Assembly (NCBI GenBank): GCA_035222895.1
Contig: JAVYIG010000060.1
Span: 558,001-622,000, forward strand
Direction of reading: 5' to 3'
DNA from: Strongylocentrotus droebachiensis
Lineage: Eukaryota; Echinodermata; Echinoidea; Camarodonta; Strongylocentrotidae
Length of the DNA stretch: 64,000 bases
The translations under genes and the position numbers were made by a program. Below the pieces are notes generated by a model that saw nothing but the letters and a program-made list of their open reading frames with translations, was not told the origin of the DNA and searched no databases. How positions within the stretch are numbered: position 1 is the first letter of the stretch; every line of letters begins with the position of its first letter. This document shows positions 1 through 11,459 of this stretch, in pieces.

Positions 1-2560
1 ACTTATTAAGAATTGTTATTTCATTTACACTTTCTATTTAGAAAACGCATGGAATTGCCCTGGTGCCAATGCCTGTATGCTTAATCTTCATAGCAGGGTA
101 TGTCATTGCTGAATAGAAATGGTAATATAAGTCGTTTTAACTTAGTTTTACTTTGAACTTGGATTAAATTTTTAATTTGTTTAAAGAAGGGAAGCCTAAT
201 GATGGTTTACAATGAAGAAGAAATCAGTTTCAAAGGCCGGTTATTGGTATCTTAGAGATATGGTTATCATAAGTAAACGTCGACTGCAAATACAATTTAT
301 CATAAAGACGATGATAATAATGCACATGATACACGCGATATTGAACAACATGACGTAATTAAAAATACTCCATAACAGATGACGCCATTATCTTTAATAG
401 CACATGTATATTAGTTTGATGAAACACACACAACCTAATAATATAATTAAATAATGGTTTATGCTGTATGAAAGAGCTGTTGTTCATAATATGGATGGCG
501 TTTTCTGTTACGAAATAGTAGCATCATTTGTTTTCCTAATATCAAAGAGGATTCGATCTTTGCTGTATAGAAAACTTCGTCCCTTCCTCCCATATCCTAA
601 CAAGGTTGACTTGGTAATATAGTTAATCTGTTTGATTGACAAGTCTCTGAGTCAAGTGTTTTGTTTTTGTGTTAAACGATGAAAATTTAGATGCTAACAG
701 TTCCAAAGACCGAACGTTCTTATCTCGGAGATACGATATCAAGTATTATATTCCAACAACACATGTTTACTACTTCGAGTAAAATACACGCAATATTGAA
801 CGACATGTCGTCATTAAAAGTATTTCAAAATAGATGGTGCCGTTGATGTAATGGCATGGTAGGGAAGATATACTGAGTTTGCCTGGTGTGGGAAGGGGTG
901 GGACACCTCATCTTACTATAACAAGTCTTTAATATCTAAGTGATTGTGACATGAATTATAATAGCTATGATATCAAGGATTAACGCAAAATTGCAAATGA
1001 AACTGAGAAAATCATAAACGAGTTACTATCATCTGTTCGATATAAAAGTGTATGTTAATGTTGTGTGAGTGCTTGTTTGCGTGTATTATATTGGTGATCA
1101 TCAGACTAATTATCTTGGGATAGATATACAGTCATTAACCTTTGACGAAACAAAGGGAAATTAAAAGACTATTTAGCTTTATCAGTAAGTACCTAAATAT
1201 CGGAGGCGGTAAGCAATCTTACAATATTTAACGACATGATAGCTGATATTACCATTAAAAGACCAATTGAACAAACATTCCTTATCACAAACCTTTGAGA
1301 AAAACTGTAGGTCATACACGTAGGCCATTTTTATTACAAACGTTTTCACTTTGTTAAAATAGATGGCGCCAAAGACATAGTATACACAATGCTATAAGCA
1401 CTGGCACAAACAGAATAATCCTGATACACTGATATTTTCAGTCATTACGAAAACCCCTAAATATATTGCGATTTTTTTTTTACCATGTGGTCATACTTAT
1501 TAAGAATTGTTATTTCATTTACACTTTCTATTTAGAAAACGCATGGAATTGCCCTGGTGCCATTGCCTGTATGCTTAATCTTCATAGCAGGGTATGTCAT
1601 TATTGAATAGAAATGGTAATATAAGTCGTTTTAACCTAGTTTTACTTTGAACTTGGAGTAATTTTTTTATTTTTTTAAAGAATGGAAGCCTAATGATGGT
1701 TTACAAGTAAGAAGAAATCGGTTTCAAAGGCCGGTAATTAGTAGATTAGAGATATGGTTATCAAAATTAAACGTCGACTGCAAATACAATTTATCATAAA
1801 GACGATGATAATAATGCACATGATACACGCGATATTGAACAACATGACGTCATTAAAAATACTCCATAACAGATGACGCCGTTACCTTTAATGGAACGTG
1901 TATAGTAGTGTGATGAGACACCCACAACCTAATAATATGAATACATAATGGTTTATGCTGCATGAACAAATAGCGATGTGATATTTTTCTTCAAAATCCT
2001 TTCAAATTATTCACTGTATAACAATCATTACTAATTCTGTTATGTGATGAAATTTACTTTATTTTGTAATTATGGATGCTTGCAGCTTCCAGTTCTCCTA
2101 GTATTGTATGTACTTAAGGTTATTGTAAGTTGACACAATTTTGTATAATTTATGAGCACAGAATATGAAGGCGTATACGAGATTTAATCTCTTTAAATGT
2201 TCCAAATCTTTATCAGTAAGTACTTAATATCGCAGGAGTTAAGCAATCATAAACTATTTAACGACATGATAGCTGATATTACCATAAACAAACCGATTAA
2301 ACAAAGATTTCTTATCACAAGCCGCTAAAAAGAATGCAGGTCTTACACGTAGGCCATTGTGATTATCAATAGTATCACTTAAATAAAAAAAAATAGATGG
2401 CTCCAAACACATTGTTTTCCAAAAGCGCCATCCTCACAGATTGCTCTTGGCACACGAAGAATCATATTAATACACTGGAAATTCAGTCATTATGAGAACT
2501 CTTCAATACATTCCATAACTCTAGCATGCTGTTTATATCGATTAAGACTATGCTATTTTA
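1..2560. repeat. Satellite block, ~500-bp monomers in ~1.5-kb units
   Basis: The first bases of the window recur at 1495 and again at 13948, giving a period of about 1494 bp. Within each period three diverged monomers can be told apart by the sequence around a shared core: A (377..386), B (832..841), C (1361..1370), then A again (1871..1880) and C (2395..2404). Monomers share a GAACRACATG..CGTCATTAAAA segment followed by AGATGGYGCC. No coding frame of note. I read this as an old satellite or composite repeat with higher-order structure; it continues in blocks through the window. Confidence 0.8.
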
Positions 2561-2830
2561 TTAACACTTTCTATTTAATTTTTCATTATGAGTACGTCTG
2601 TGTTGTTGGGTATGGACATAGGTGTGTGGTTCCGAGTGGGTATGTGTCTATAAATGTGTTGGTGTATACATATATAATCATGTTCTACTTCTCACCCCGC
2701 CCCCTCTCCCTCTCCCCTTTCTCTTTATCTCTCCTTAACTCTCAAAATATCCTTTCTTTCTCTTTTACTCAACATCTTTTCTCTCCCTGTCCTCACATTA
2801 ACTCCCTGTCTTGCTTTCTATTCTCCATCC

Positions 2831-3660
2831 TTGCTGATGACTCAAATGTATTTTTTTCTCATAAATGTCCACAAACATTGTTGAAAACTGTTAATGAAGA
2901 GTTTCGAAAATTATTGAAGTGGATTATTGCTAATAAGTTAACCTTGAATCTTCAGAAAACTAATTATATACTGTTCAGTAATTCAGTTAATATTTTGCCA
3001 GGCGAAGTGGCATTCAATAATAACCCAATTGAGAGAGTTACTTCAACAAAATTGATTGGGATATACATAGAAGAGAAACTGAATTGGAAAAATCATGTGG
3101 ACAAATTAAATAGAGTGGTGTCAACAAATACTGGTGTTATTTATAAGTTGAGATCATGTTTACCTCAAGAGGTATTGTTCATTTTGTACTCTACTCTTAT
3201 TTTATCATATATTAATTATGGAATGTTGGCATGGGGCAAATCATCCAAAACTCAACTCCACAGGCTTTTTGTTGTGCAGAAGCGGGTTATTAGAATAATT
3301 TGTGAAGCGAATTATCGTGCACATACAATGAAAACGTATTATGAAAACGGTATTCTAAAACTTGAAGATCTCTATTAAATTTAACTTGGAATGATCATGT
3401 TTAGCATTCACTCTGGGGATCTCCCTCCTGCCCTCGCTCAAATCTTTAGAAGAAATAACCAAATTCACAGCTATAATACTAGACAGGCTTCTGCTCTCCA
3501 TTTACCATATGCAAGGACAACCTTCACTCTGAATACACTAATGTCCACTGGTCCCAGGTTCTGTAATTCACTTGATACTACTATAACAAATGCTTCAAGT
3601 ATCTCAGTTTTTAAACGTAGACTTTAGTCATATTTTCTTCACAAGTATGTCGATGGCACA
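2831..3660 (+). pseudogene. Non-LTR retrotransposon reverse transcriptase, 5'-truncated
   Basis: This is the C-terminal part of a LINE reverse transcriptase, the enzyme that copies element RNA at the chromosomal target. Reading begins at the catalytic A-D-D motif (LADDSN, about 2833). It continues through typical downstream blocks: NKLTLN, TKLIGIYIEEKLNW, KLRSCLP, LSYINYGMLAWG and QKRVIRII. After two in-frame stops near 3376 and 3382 the same frame resumes with LPPALAQIF, SYNTRQ and GPRFCNSL, and stops again at about 3625. Truncation coincides with a breakpoint: the flanking CT-rich sequence is shared with the copy near 9050, which lacks the LINE. The endonuclease and RT palm up to ADD are missing. 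Family (Jockey/CR1/RTE type) is not certain. Dead copy. Confidence 0.9.
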
Positions 3661-3807
3661 TGAATGTGTTATCAATCTTTATTGTTTGTGTATTGTAGCA
3701 TATTTATTTCTACTCTTGATCTTTTTTTCGTTAATTCTTGACTTTGACATAATTCCCTTGATACTTTTTCTTTTTTCTTCTTCTTTCCCATCTGTACATT
3801 TACCATA

Positions 3808-4239
3808 TGGGGCCAGTCACCACGAAATGAGTTCAGTGTCGCATTAGGCTCAATCGTAGTAATAGCGATGTATAGTGTGTATGTACTGAAAATTGACCCA
3901 CCTACCACATTTAAGATTTTTCCAAAAATCGACTTATTAATGTCTTGTAGTTTATGTCCCCAGAGCTTAGGTCACGAAAATATCTCCTTCTAAAAAAATT
4001 TGGCAAATAATATAGGCTATGTTACGCATCATTAACTTTACACCTAATTATCTAAAAACTGGGTAATCCCATTGTTTATAAAGTCCAATTAGGTTTTTGT
4101 TCATATTTCTGGATATAATTTATCAATTTTAATGTGTGACCCCTTAATTTAAAGCTTACTTAATGTAGATTCATATAATACTTAAAAACAGGAATACAAA
4201 TGTTGACCAACTGGACTCATTTCGTGGTGACAGGCCCCA
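3808..4239. mobile_element. MITE with 28-bp TIRs and TA target duplication
   Basis: The left end TGGGGCCAGTCACCACGAAA and the reverse complement of the right end TGGGGCCTGTCACCACGAAA match over 28 bases with two differences. A TA dinucleotide flanks each end (3806..3807, 4240..4241), as for Tc1/mariner-type insertion. The 432-bp interior is AT-rich with no open frame. It sits just 3' of the LINE fragment, perhaps in its 3' UTR. Confidence 0.85.
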
Positions 4240-5460
4240 TATATTCATACTTGACCTCTGCACTCAGAAAGCAATAACTCATTGATGTCTCGATTTGGTG
4301 TCAGCTTGGGTTTGTCCATATTAGATCGCCCTCCAATGGGTGGGTTGATTTTTGCACATATGATACATATTTTCACACACACGGTGAGTTTGTTAGCTCA
4401 CCCGGTGTGATGGGGATGTGCACTGTTGTCGATGCATCGTTGGGTAGTTGTTCTCTGACAGTATTTTGTAAATAGTTTTATATATTCCATATTTGTTGTT
4501 GTATTCATGAATCAGTTATCTTTGTCACATCATATGAGGGGGCCCTAACTTAACTCTTTATGCGCCACTTAAAAAACCCCCCTGTGCCACATTCTTTTAG
4601 GGTCACACATTTCGAGGGAATCTTTATTGACTCTGCTGAATCAAGAGGCTATAACTCTTCACTGGATGATCATGATGAAAAATATTGTGCAGCAAAGTTG
4701 TAGACCGGAAAACGTGCTTTTCGATGAACCGTCATTTGTTATATTTTGAATTATCATTTTTATAATAATCATAATTATATAATGTTTAATTTTTCTTATT
4801 TACGGCAGTTTTTTATCCCTCTAGAATTTCTTATTTAGCAATGATAAGACATCTTCAAATCGAATCTATTAGAAAGGTGGACTTCTTACCTTTCTTTACA
4901 TACCTTGCTCAAGTATTCTAACAATTCAGAAGGTTAGTATTTAGGTTGTTGAAGAAAAGAAGTTCAATAGGGAGAGACTTGAAAGTACCCCGCTCAGCCA
5001 CCCTTGACAATGGGCTAATCTGCCCATTGAAATCCCTATTACCCCAGGTTATTGTCAATGTCCGGTTTAGCGGGGCATGAAAAGGGACGTCGTGGGGATG
5101 TTTTTCTTTGTTGTGCCATGATAAGTCAATAAGAAATAAGAGAATGTTATTGATTTTGCCCACTGGTATGAGCATGTAAAAATGGTATAGGCATAATATA
5201 TTATATGTGATATACATGACATAATCAGCATCTTATTGAAATGTCTCATTATGAATGTTCACCGCATCTGTTCTCTCACCTTCTTTACCCCTCAATAAAA
5301 TTGATTTCAAGTACATTTATCACAGCCATAGATATACAAAGAAAGAATGAATCAATCTTAAAATATAAACTATATTGCATTGTTTTCCATTTACTTTATT
5401 GTGAGAGAGCTTATTATCAGAAATGATTGACGAGTGGAGTATGCAATGAATAAAATATGG
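4240..5460. other. Anonymous intergenic sequence with one structured segment
   Basis: No coding region or known repeat recognised. The stretch is AT-rich except for the nested inverted repeats at 4988..5075, listed separately. Short open frames here have no recognisable domain. Confidence 0.5.
4988..5075. other. Nested inverted repeats (potential stem structure)
   Basis: Three nested pairs are visible: CCCCGCT (4988) with AGCGGGG (5069), TTGACAAT (5004) with ATTGTCAA (5051), and CAATGGGC (5008) with GCCCATTG (5032). The second and third pairs share bases, so they would form alternative rather than simultaneous helices. It may be a short palindromic element or a structured transcript; function unknown. 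Confidence 0.55.
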
Positions 5461-5532
5461 AGAACGGACGTGAGAGACATTATGAGAGAGAAATAGTGAT
5501 ATGAAATGAAAGGACTTTACTGTGAATAAAGA

Positions 5533-6616
5533 TTATAAGAGAAAGAGATAAAGATGACGGCAAGACAGGATACATATTGATACGAAAATAACAATAATAA
5601 TGAGATAGAGATGACGGAAAGAAAGAGAGTAAACACTGATAGCATAAGAATGAATAAAGATAATAAGAGAAAGATATAGAGATGACGGCAAGACATAGGG
5701 TACATATAGATAGGAAAATGATAATAATAATAAGATAGAGATGACGGAAAGAAAGAGAGTAAACACTGATAGCATAAGAATGAATAAAGATAATAAGAGA
5801 AAGATATAGAGATGACGGCAAGACATAGGGTACATATAGATAGGAAAATGATAATAATAAAAAGATAGAGATGACGGAAAGAAAGAGAGTAAACACTGAT
5901 AGCACAAGAATGAATAAAGATAATAAGAGAAATATATAGAGATGACGGCAAGACATAGGATACATATTGATAGGAAAATAATAATAATAATAAGATAGAG
6001 ATGACGGCAAGAAAGAGAGTAAACACTGATAGCATAAGAATGAATAAAGATAATAAGAGAAAGATATACAGATGACGGCAAGACATAGGGTACATATAGA
6101 TAGGAAAATGATAATAATAATAAGATAGAGATGACGGCAAGAAAGAGAGTAAACACTGATAGCATAAGAATGAATAAAGATAATAAGAGAAAGATATAGA
6201 GATGACGGCAAGACATAGGGTACATAATTATAGATAGGAAAATGATAATAATAATAAGATAGAGATGACGGAAAGAAAGAGAGTAAACACTGATAGCATA
6301 AGAATGAATAAAGATAATAAGAGAAAGATATAGAGATGACGGCAAGACATAGGGTACATATAGATAGGAAAATGATAATAATAATGAGATAGAGATGACG
6401 GCAAGAAAGAGAGTATTACACTCATAGCATAATAATGAATAAAGATAATAAGAAAAAGATATACAGATGACGGCAAGACATAGGGTACATATAGATAGGA
6501 AAATGATAATAATAATAAGATAGAGATGACGGAAAGAAAGAGAGTAAACACTGATAGCATAAGAATGAATAAAGATAATAAAAGAAAGATATAAAGATGA
6601 CGGCAAGACAGGATAC
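5533..6616. repeat. ~130-bp tandem satellite, about nine units
   Basis: A purine-rich unit of about 130 bp repeats about nine times. Each unit has two related halves: one with GATGACGGCAAGACATAGGG, the other with GATGACGGAAAGAAAGAGAG and AACACTGATAGCATAAGAAT. The reverse strand is open in several frames for up to 387 codons only because the unit lacks stops. The predicted peptides are repetitive and hydrophobic and I do not regard them as genes. Confidence 0.9.
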
Positions 6617-6943
6617 ATCTTTCTTTCATTAGTTTTATTCATTCTTATTCTATCACTGTCTACTCTCTTTCTTGCTGTCATCTCTAGCTCTTTCATTAAT
6701 TTTTATTCATTCTTATTCTATCAGTCTACTCTCTTTCTTGCTGTCATCTCTATCTCTTTCTTTCATTATTTTTATTCATTCTTATTCTATCACTGTCTAC
6801 TCTCTTTCTTGCTGTCATCTCTATCTCCTTCTTTCATTTTTTTTATTCATTCTTATTCTATCAGTCTACTCTCTTTCTTGCTGTCATCTCTAGCTCTTTC
6901 ATTAATTTGTATTCATTCTTATTCTATCAGTCTACTCTCAGGG
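6617..6943. repeat. Inverted copy of the half-unit satellite (~68-bp units)
   Basis: Immediately after the 130-bp array the related half-unit appears on the other strand about five times (TATTCATTCTTATTCTATCA, TACTCTCTTTCTTGCTGTCA). Together with 5533..6616 it forms a tail-to-tail satellite with an inversion point near 6616 that could fold into a hairpin or cruciform. Confidence 0.85.
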
Positions 6944-7078
6944 AACACTTTTATCACTAGAGTCTTCGTCACTGCTCGATTCGTCGGAATCAGAGTCCAT
7001 GCTCCATGCTTCCATAGTAACAAGATCTCGAGCCTCCTCTACACTAAACACACGTTGACGTTTTCCAGCAGGTGCCAT
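6938..7078 (-). pseudogene. Possible piggyBac-like transposase N-terminal fragment
   Basis: A 46-codon frame on the minus strand begins with ATG at 7078 and reads MAPAGKRQRVFSVEEARDLV, then an acidic serine-aspartate stretch (DSDSDESSSDEDSSD), and stops at 6938 against the satellite. A basic KRQRVFS-VEEA start followed by an S/D-rich tract is typical of the N terminus of piggyBac-type transposases as I know the family, but the catalytic DDD core is absent. The fragment is cut off by the 6617..6943 satellite. It could equally be the first exon of another acidic nuclear protein. Confidence 0.35.
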
Positions 7079-7501
7079 CGTAACATCAGTAAAAAAAATC
7101 CAAAGAAAACCGCTAAATACACGGTAATTTCGAATGTAACACTATGAAGAAAAACAGTTTACCGGAAAGTGTGCGATGTATACAATGTAAACAATAGTAA
7201 ACGCAACGCGTGGCTACACACTGCGAGCGGTATTATGAATGTCTAATTGACTCGTATACATCTGTGCAAAAATGCGAAGTTGGCACGCCTACGTCCGTGC
7301 AAATCGGCGAACAAAGCAAACAAAGAGTTAACAAGCTGTGCTTCAACCAAGGTCTCCTCGTCTTCCTTTATTCTGCATTGTACTGTTATGATTATACTCT
7401 ATTATATTTGTTCACATGTGTTTTCTGGAAGACAAATAAACTTGATACTTGATACTTGATAATTGATATATACTTTTTTTCTTCTTTTTTTTTAAATATA
7501 A
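7079..7501. other. Anonymous sequence ending in GATACTT repeats
   Basis: If 6938..7078 is a transposase start, the first part would be its 5' leader. At 7433..7468 an AATAAA is followed by three to four ACTTGAT repeats, a form common at the 3' ends of LINEs. No reverse-transcriptase motif is visible, so a LINE tail is only a suggestion. The 80-codon open frame at 7210 has no recognisable domain. Confidence 0.35.
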
Positions 7502-8770
7502 GACGACATTCATACGAACGGATAATCAGCGTTAAATATTTGATGCGTTTGAATTAAAATATGAACATGAAATTATTATAATCAATGGGATGAAGTGAAG
7601 TATTAGCAATTATGTCAAGTCACAGCCTTCTTGCCGGATTACGATGGACTAAACACGGAATATGTGAGATGCCATACAGATTTTGTTGAGATAATGCCGT
7701 TTCTTACAAAGCATATATACACTTCACGAAACAGATCACGCGATTACAAATGAAATAAAAGCTAAAATGATGTCCAAGTTGCATTGGTATTATTGCGTAT
7801 ATCCTTGAATTATCATCTCGTCCAAGTATAACTGATAGGGATGTGCAACGGGATTTTTCCCCTTGTCTTATTATATTAAAACTGTTTTTTTGCACCTGCA
7901 TAGCATTAGGTGGTCACTCATCTGTACACGGGGCCTCTATTTTACGTCGTATCCGATGGACGGATATTTTCCACACTGTAACATAATCTTGCGACTATAA
8001 CACATATAAGGGACACGTTAACACAACACAAGCTTAATCAGTCAGTCACTTATGTTGGATTTTACACTACAATCTTTGTTTCGACAGGAAAATCGACGCG
8101 TTACCGATTGAGCCAATCCGCTTCTCCTGTCAATAAGATTATTATCATTATTATTACCATAATTATCAACACTATTATTCTAACCATTCTTATTAGTGAC
8201 GTGATATTCTTCTTCAATTTATTTAACATTATTTACTGTCTTAAAACTATTACTAGTTCGTTTATGTGACGAGATTTATTCTTTGTCTTTTGATACTGGA
8301 AACCTTACAGTTCTCCTAGTACACTGTGTAAGGTTATTGTAAGATGACACAATTTTGCATACTTTATGAGCACATAATATGAAGGCGTATAAAAAGAGTC
8401 AATCTCTTAAAAGAATCCAAAGCTTTATCAGTCAGTAATAAAATATAGCAGTAGGTAGGCAATCATAAACTATTTAACGACATGATAGCTGATATTACCA
8501 TAAATAGACCGATTGAACAAACATTCCTTATCACAAGCCTATGAGATAAATTGCAGGTCATACACGTAGGCCATCGTGATAACCAACGATATCACTTTGT
8601 TAAAATAGATGGCGCAAATCACATAGTACACACAGTGCCATAATAATTGGCACAAACAGAATAATCATGATACACTGACAAATTCATAAGTATGACAACC
8701 CCGAAATATATTGCAGTTTCCTAGCAAAGTGGTAATATAAATGAAGATTCTTTTACATTTCATTTAAACT
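7502..8770. repeat. Segmental duplication, copy 1
   Basis: The segment is repeated at about 9079..10745 in the same order: CAGCCTTCTTGCCGG, the SINE-like tRNA region, TTATGAGCACA and then the C-type satellite monomer (core near 8607). Copy 1 keeps an uninterrupted TTAA at 7532..7535 where copy 2 carries a MITE. No coding region seen. Confidence 0.8.
8057..8116 (-). repeat. tRNA-derived SINE head, degenerate
   Basis: On the minus strand a polymerase III A-box-like sequence (TTGGCTCAATCGGTAACGCG, rc of 8097..8116) is followed about 35 bases later by a B-box-like GTGTAAAATCC. Folding as a full tRNA is not convincing, so I call it a tRNA-derived repeat rather than a tRNA gene. A sister copy is at 10117. 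Confidence 0.5.
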
Positions 8771-9078
8771 TTCTCTTAGGATCATTATGTGTTTGTGCAG
8801 GGGATATAAGTGTAGGTGGGTATGGGTGTGGGTGGGTATGGATTTGGGTGTGTAGTTCCGTGTGGGTATGTATCTATATGTGTTGGTGTATACATATATA
8901 ATTATTTTCCACTTCTACCCCCCCCCCCATCTCCCTATCCCCGATTCTCTTTATCTCTCCTTAAATCTCACAATATTATCCTTTATTTTACTCTTAATCT
9001 TTTCTCTCACTGTCCTCCCGTTCACTTCCTGTCTTTCTTTCTATCCTTCATCCTTGTTATATTTTTCCTTTTATCAAA
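8771..9078. other. GT-rich then CT-rich low-complexity stretch
   Basis: Repeated GGGTATGGGTGTGG-like sequence gives way to pyrimidine-rich sequence. The same pair of tracts lies at 2590..2830 and near 15500, 29100 and 43130, so it belongs to the dispersed satellite composite. Open frames here are low complexity. Confidence 0.55.
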
Positions 9079-9113
9079 ACGACATTTATACGGACGAATT
9101 AATCATCGTTTAA

Positions 9114-9481
9114 AGAGAAGGTTGAGCTCTGGTCAAGCAATAGCATTTGAAAGAAACGTTGTGGAATCGATCAGAAAAGATTGATCATCTTGCAAATAAG
9201 TATTTATGTGTATTGCAAGGTTCTGGAATCATCAAAATGCTAAGAAATTTGGCCCATTCTTGATAAAGTTACAAGCACTGTATATGGGACTAAATGAACA
9301 CATGGCGAAAAAATCCGTCCCGATTTGTATATTGTCACATGCCATGTTTAGAATATTAAGGCATTTGAAGAGCCATGCTTTTCAGGGAACATGTTTTATC
9401 TGATGTTCTTCCACATTTGCATAATACAATGATAACGCTCACAAATTATGTGTTACCTTTTCCCATAATTCAACCTTCTCT
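9114..9481. mobile_element. MITE with TTAA target duplication and empty site
   Basis: The ends are AGAGAAGGTTGAG on the left and, reverse-complemented, AGAGAAGGTTGAA on the right, flanked by TTAA at 9110..9113 and 9482..9485. The paralogous copy at 7532..7535 has a single TTAA in the same context, so this is a genuine 368-bp insertion. TTAA duplication is characteristic of piggyBac and Kolobok elements. No transposase inside. Confidence 0.9.
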
Positions 9482-10116
9482 TTAATATTTGATGCGTTTG
9501 AATACAAATATGAAAGTTTGTGTGATTATGTCAAGACACAGCCTTCTTGCCGGTATATCATTTTTTGTAACTGTTATTATCATTTTATGACGATGGACTA
9601 TACACGGAATATGTCAAGTAGGCATTTTGTTGGTAAAAGCATATTTAAGGGAAACAAATCGCTAGCAAACATCATTTACACACACAATAAACTCCACCAT
9701 ACGATGCCTTAAAGATTAAAATCATACATATCATATTAATTGCTTGCTCATTTTTTTTGAGATAATGTCGTTTTTGTTTACAAAGCATACATACACTTCA
9801 CTAAACACTGATCACGCGATGCCATTACAAATGAAATAAAAGCTACAATAACATTCATTTATAATTGTTCAAGTTGCATTGATAATATTGCGTATATCGT
9901 TGAATTATCATCTCGTCCAAGCACAACTGATTTTCTTCCTTCTCTTATATTTTTTTTCTTCACCTGCATATGTGGTCACTCATCAGCACAAGGGGCCTCA
10001 ATTTTACGTCATATCCGATGGACGGATATTTCCCCCACTTTAACATAGCCTGCGACTATAAAACAAAGGAGGGACATGTTAACACACAACGCAGGCTTCA
10101 GTCAGTCACTTTGGTT

Positions 10117-10180
10117 GGATTTGACACTACAATCTTTGTTTCGACAGGCAAATCGACGCGTTACCGACTGAGCCAATTTG
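10117..10180 (-). repeat. tRNA-derived SINE head
   Basis: The minus strand reads TTGGCTCAGTCGGTAACGCG, a very good tRNA A box with D-arm context (rc of 10157..10176), then a B-box-like GTGTCAAATCC (rc of 10117..10127). It is better preserved than the copy at 8057. A complete cloverleaf was not found, so a SINE head or old tRNA pseudogene is more likely than a working tRNA. Confidence 0.55.
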
Positions 10181-10738
10181 CTGGCGCCTGTCAATAAGAT
10201 TACTATCAATTTTATTATCCTAATTATCAACACTATTATTTTAACAATTTTTATTAGTGATGTGATATTCTTCTTCAATTTTTTTGTAAATTATTCAGTC
10301 TTACAACCATTACTAATTCGTTTATGTGACGAGATGCATTTTTGATCTGTTAATACTGGACACCTTCAAGTTCTTACACTGTGTAGGGTTATTGTAAGTT
10401 GACACAATTGTGCATACTTTATGAGCACAGAATATGAAAGCGTATAAAAGATTCAATCTCTTTACAAACTCCAAACCTTTATCAGTCAGTAATAAAATAT
10501 CGCAGGGGGTGAGCAATCATAAACTATTTAACGACATGATAGCTGATAATACCATAAATAGACCGATTGAACAAACATTCCTTATCACAAGCCTATGAGA
10601 TAAACTGCAGGTCATACACGTAGGCCATCGTGAACACATACGCTGTCACTTTGTTAAAATAGGTGGCGCCAAACACATAGTACACACAGTGCCGCATTGG
10701 CACAAACAGAATCTTGATACACTGATAAGTTCAGTAAT

Positions 10739-10873
10739 TACGATTCTGCTCCGAAGCTCCTCGATGTTCACAGTGGGGCTGCTGAAGATCCTTGCCTTCA
10801 GGTGCCCCCACAAGAAGAAGCCGAGAGGAGTGAGAAGCCAACGATTGTTAATGTACCTACGTATTGAGATAGC
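10739..10873 (-). pseudogene. Tc1/mariner-type transposase C-terminal fragment
   Basis: The minus strand reads IRRYINNRWLLTPLGFFLWG followed by HLKARIFSSPTVNIEELRSR. The LTPLxFFLWGxLK...EELrxRI block is typical of the C-terminal catalytic region of DDE transposases in the IS630/Tc1/mariner group (usually SPDLTPLDFFLWG). The segment before LTP seems to have lost several residues, including the usual S-P-D, and the rest of the enzyme is missing. About 45 codons survive, and the fragment is next to a GAT microsatellite. Too short for the ordinary ORF cut-off. Confidence 0.6.
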
Positions 10874-10892
10874 ACATTGGATTCATGTTCAC

Positions 10893-10976
10893 TTCATGAT
10901 GACGATGATGATGAAGATGATGATGATTATGATTAAGATTAAGATGATGACAATGATGATGATATGGTGGCAGTGA
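10893..10976. repeat. GAT/AAGATG microsatellite
   Basis: Imperfect trinucleotide repeat of the GAT type. Confidence 0.85.
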
Positions 10977-11097
10977 ATGTGTACTAAAGGGAAAGATTGT
11001 CAGGGAAATGCCACTTAAACATTCAGGGATCTTGATAAAAATCAATGCTTAATCAGAAAAGAAAAAAGATACAAAATTCTGAGACATTTGTAACCGT

Positions 11098-11225
11098 GTG
11101 TGTTGTTTATGTTTGTGTGTGCGTGCGTGTGTGTGTGCGTGTGTGTATGTGTGTGTGTGTGTGTGTGGGTGCGTGTACATGTGTGTGTGTATGTTTGTGT
11201 GTGTGTGTGTGTCTCTCTCTCTCTG
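11098..11225. repeat. GT microsatellite with CT tail
   Basis: Long imperfect GT repeat broken by GC and TA dinucleotides, ending in a CT run. Alternating purine-pyrimidine sequence of this length could adopt Z-DNA. Confidence 0.9.
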
Positions 11226-11459
11226 CCTGTCTTTGTTCAATGCACTGTTTTATTCCTCACCCAGTAAGTTGGCGCAAGTGAAATCTGGCAGTCTTGTAAA
11301 GATTGTCTGATGTTCAGTCATGCGTGAAGGATTCGAATGAAAATGGTATCTAAATTTACTGGGAGGATAACTCTATCAATACATATCATTAAACCCCTAA
11401 TTAAATATTCATATACTTCAAACAATACAACTTTTAAAAAGTGGGACATTCTTTCTGAC

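Larger units (their letters stand above)
9079..10745. repeat. Segmental duplication, copy 2
   Basis: Second copy of 7502..8770, interrupted by the MITE at 9114..9481 and otherwise collinear through the satellite monomer core at 10661..10670. Differences between the copies are many small substitutions and indels, so the duplication is not recent. Confidence 0.8.

Noticed and set aside
5480..6696. Minus-strand open frames of 243, 207 and 387 codons
   Set aside because: They are translations of the 130-bp satellite; all frames repeat with the unit and the peptides are low-complexity.
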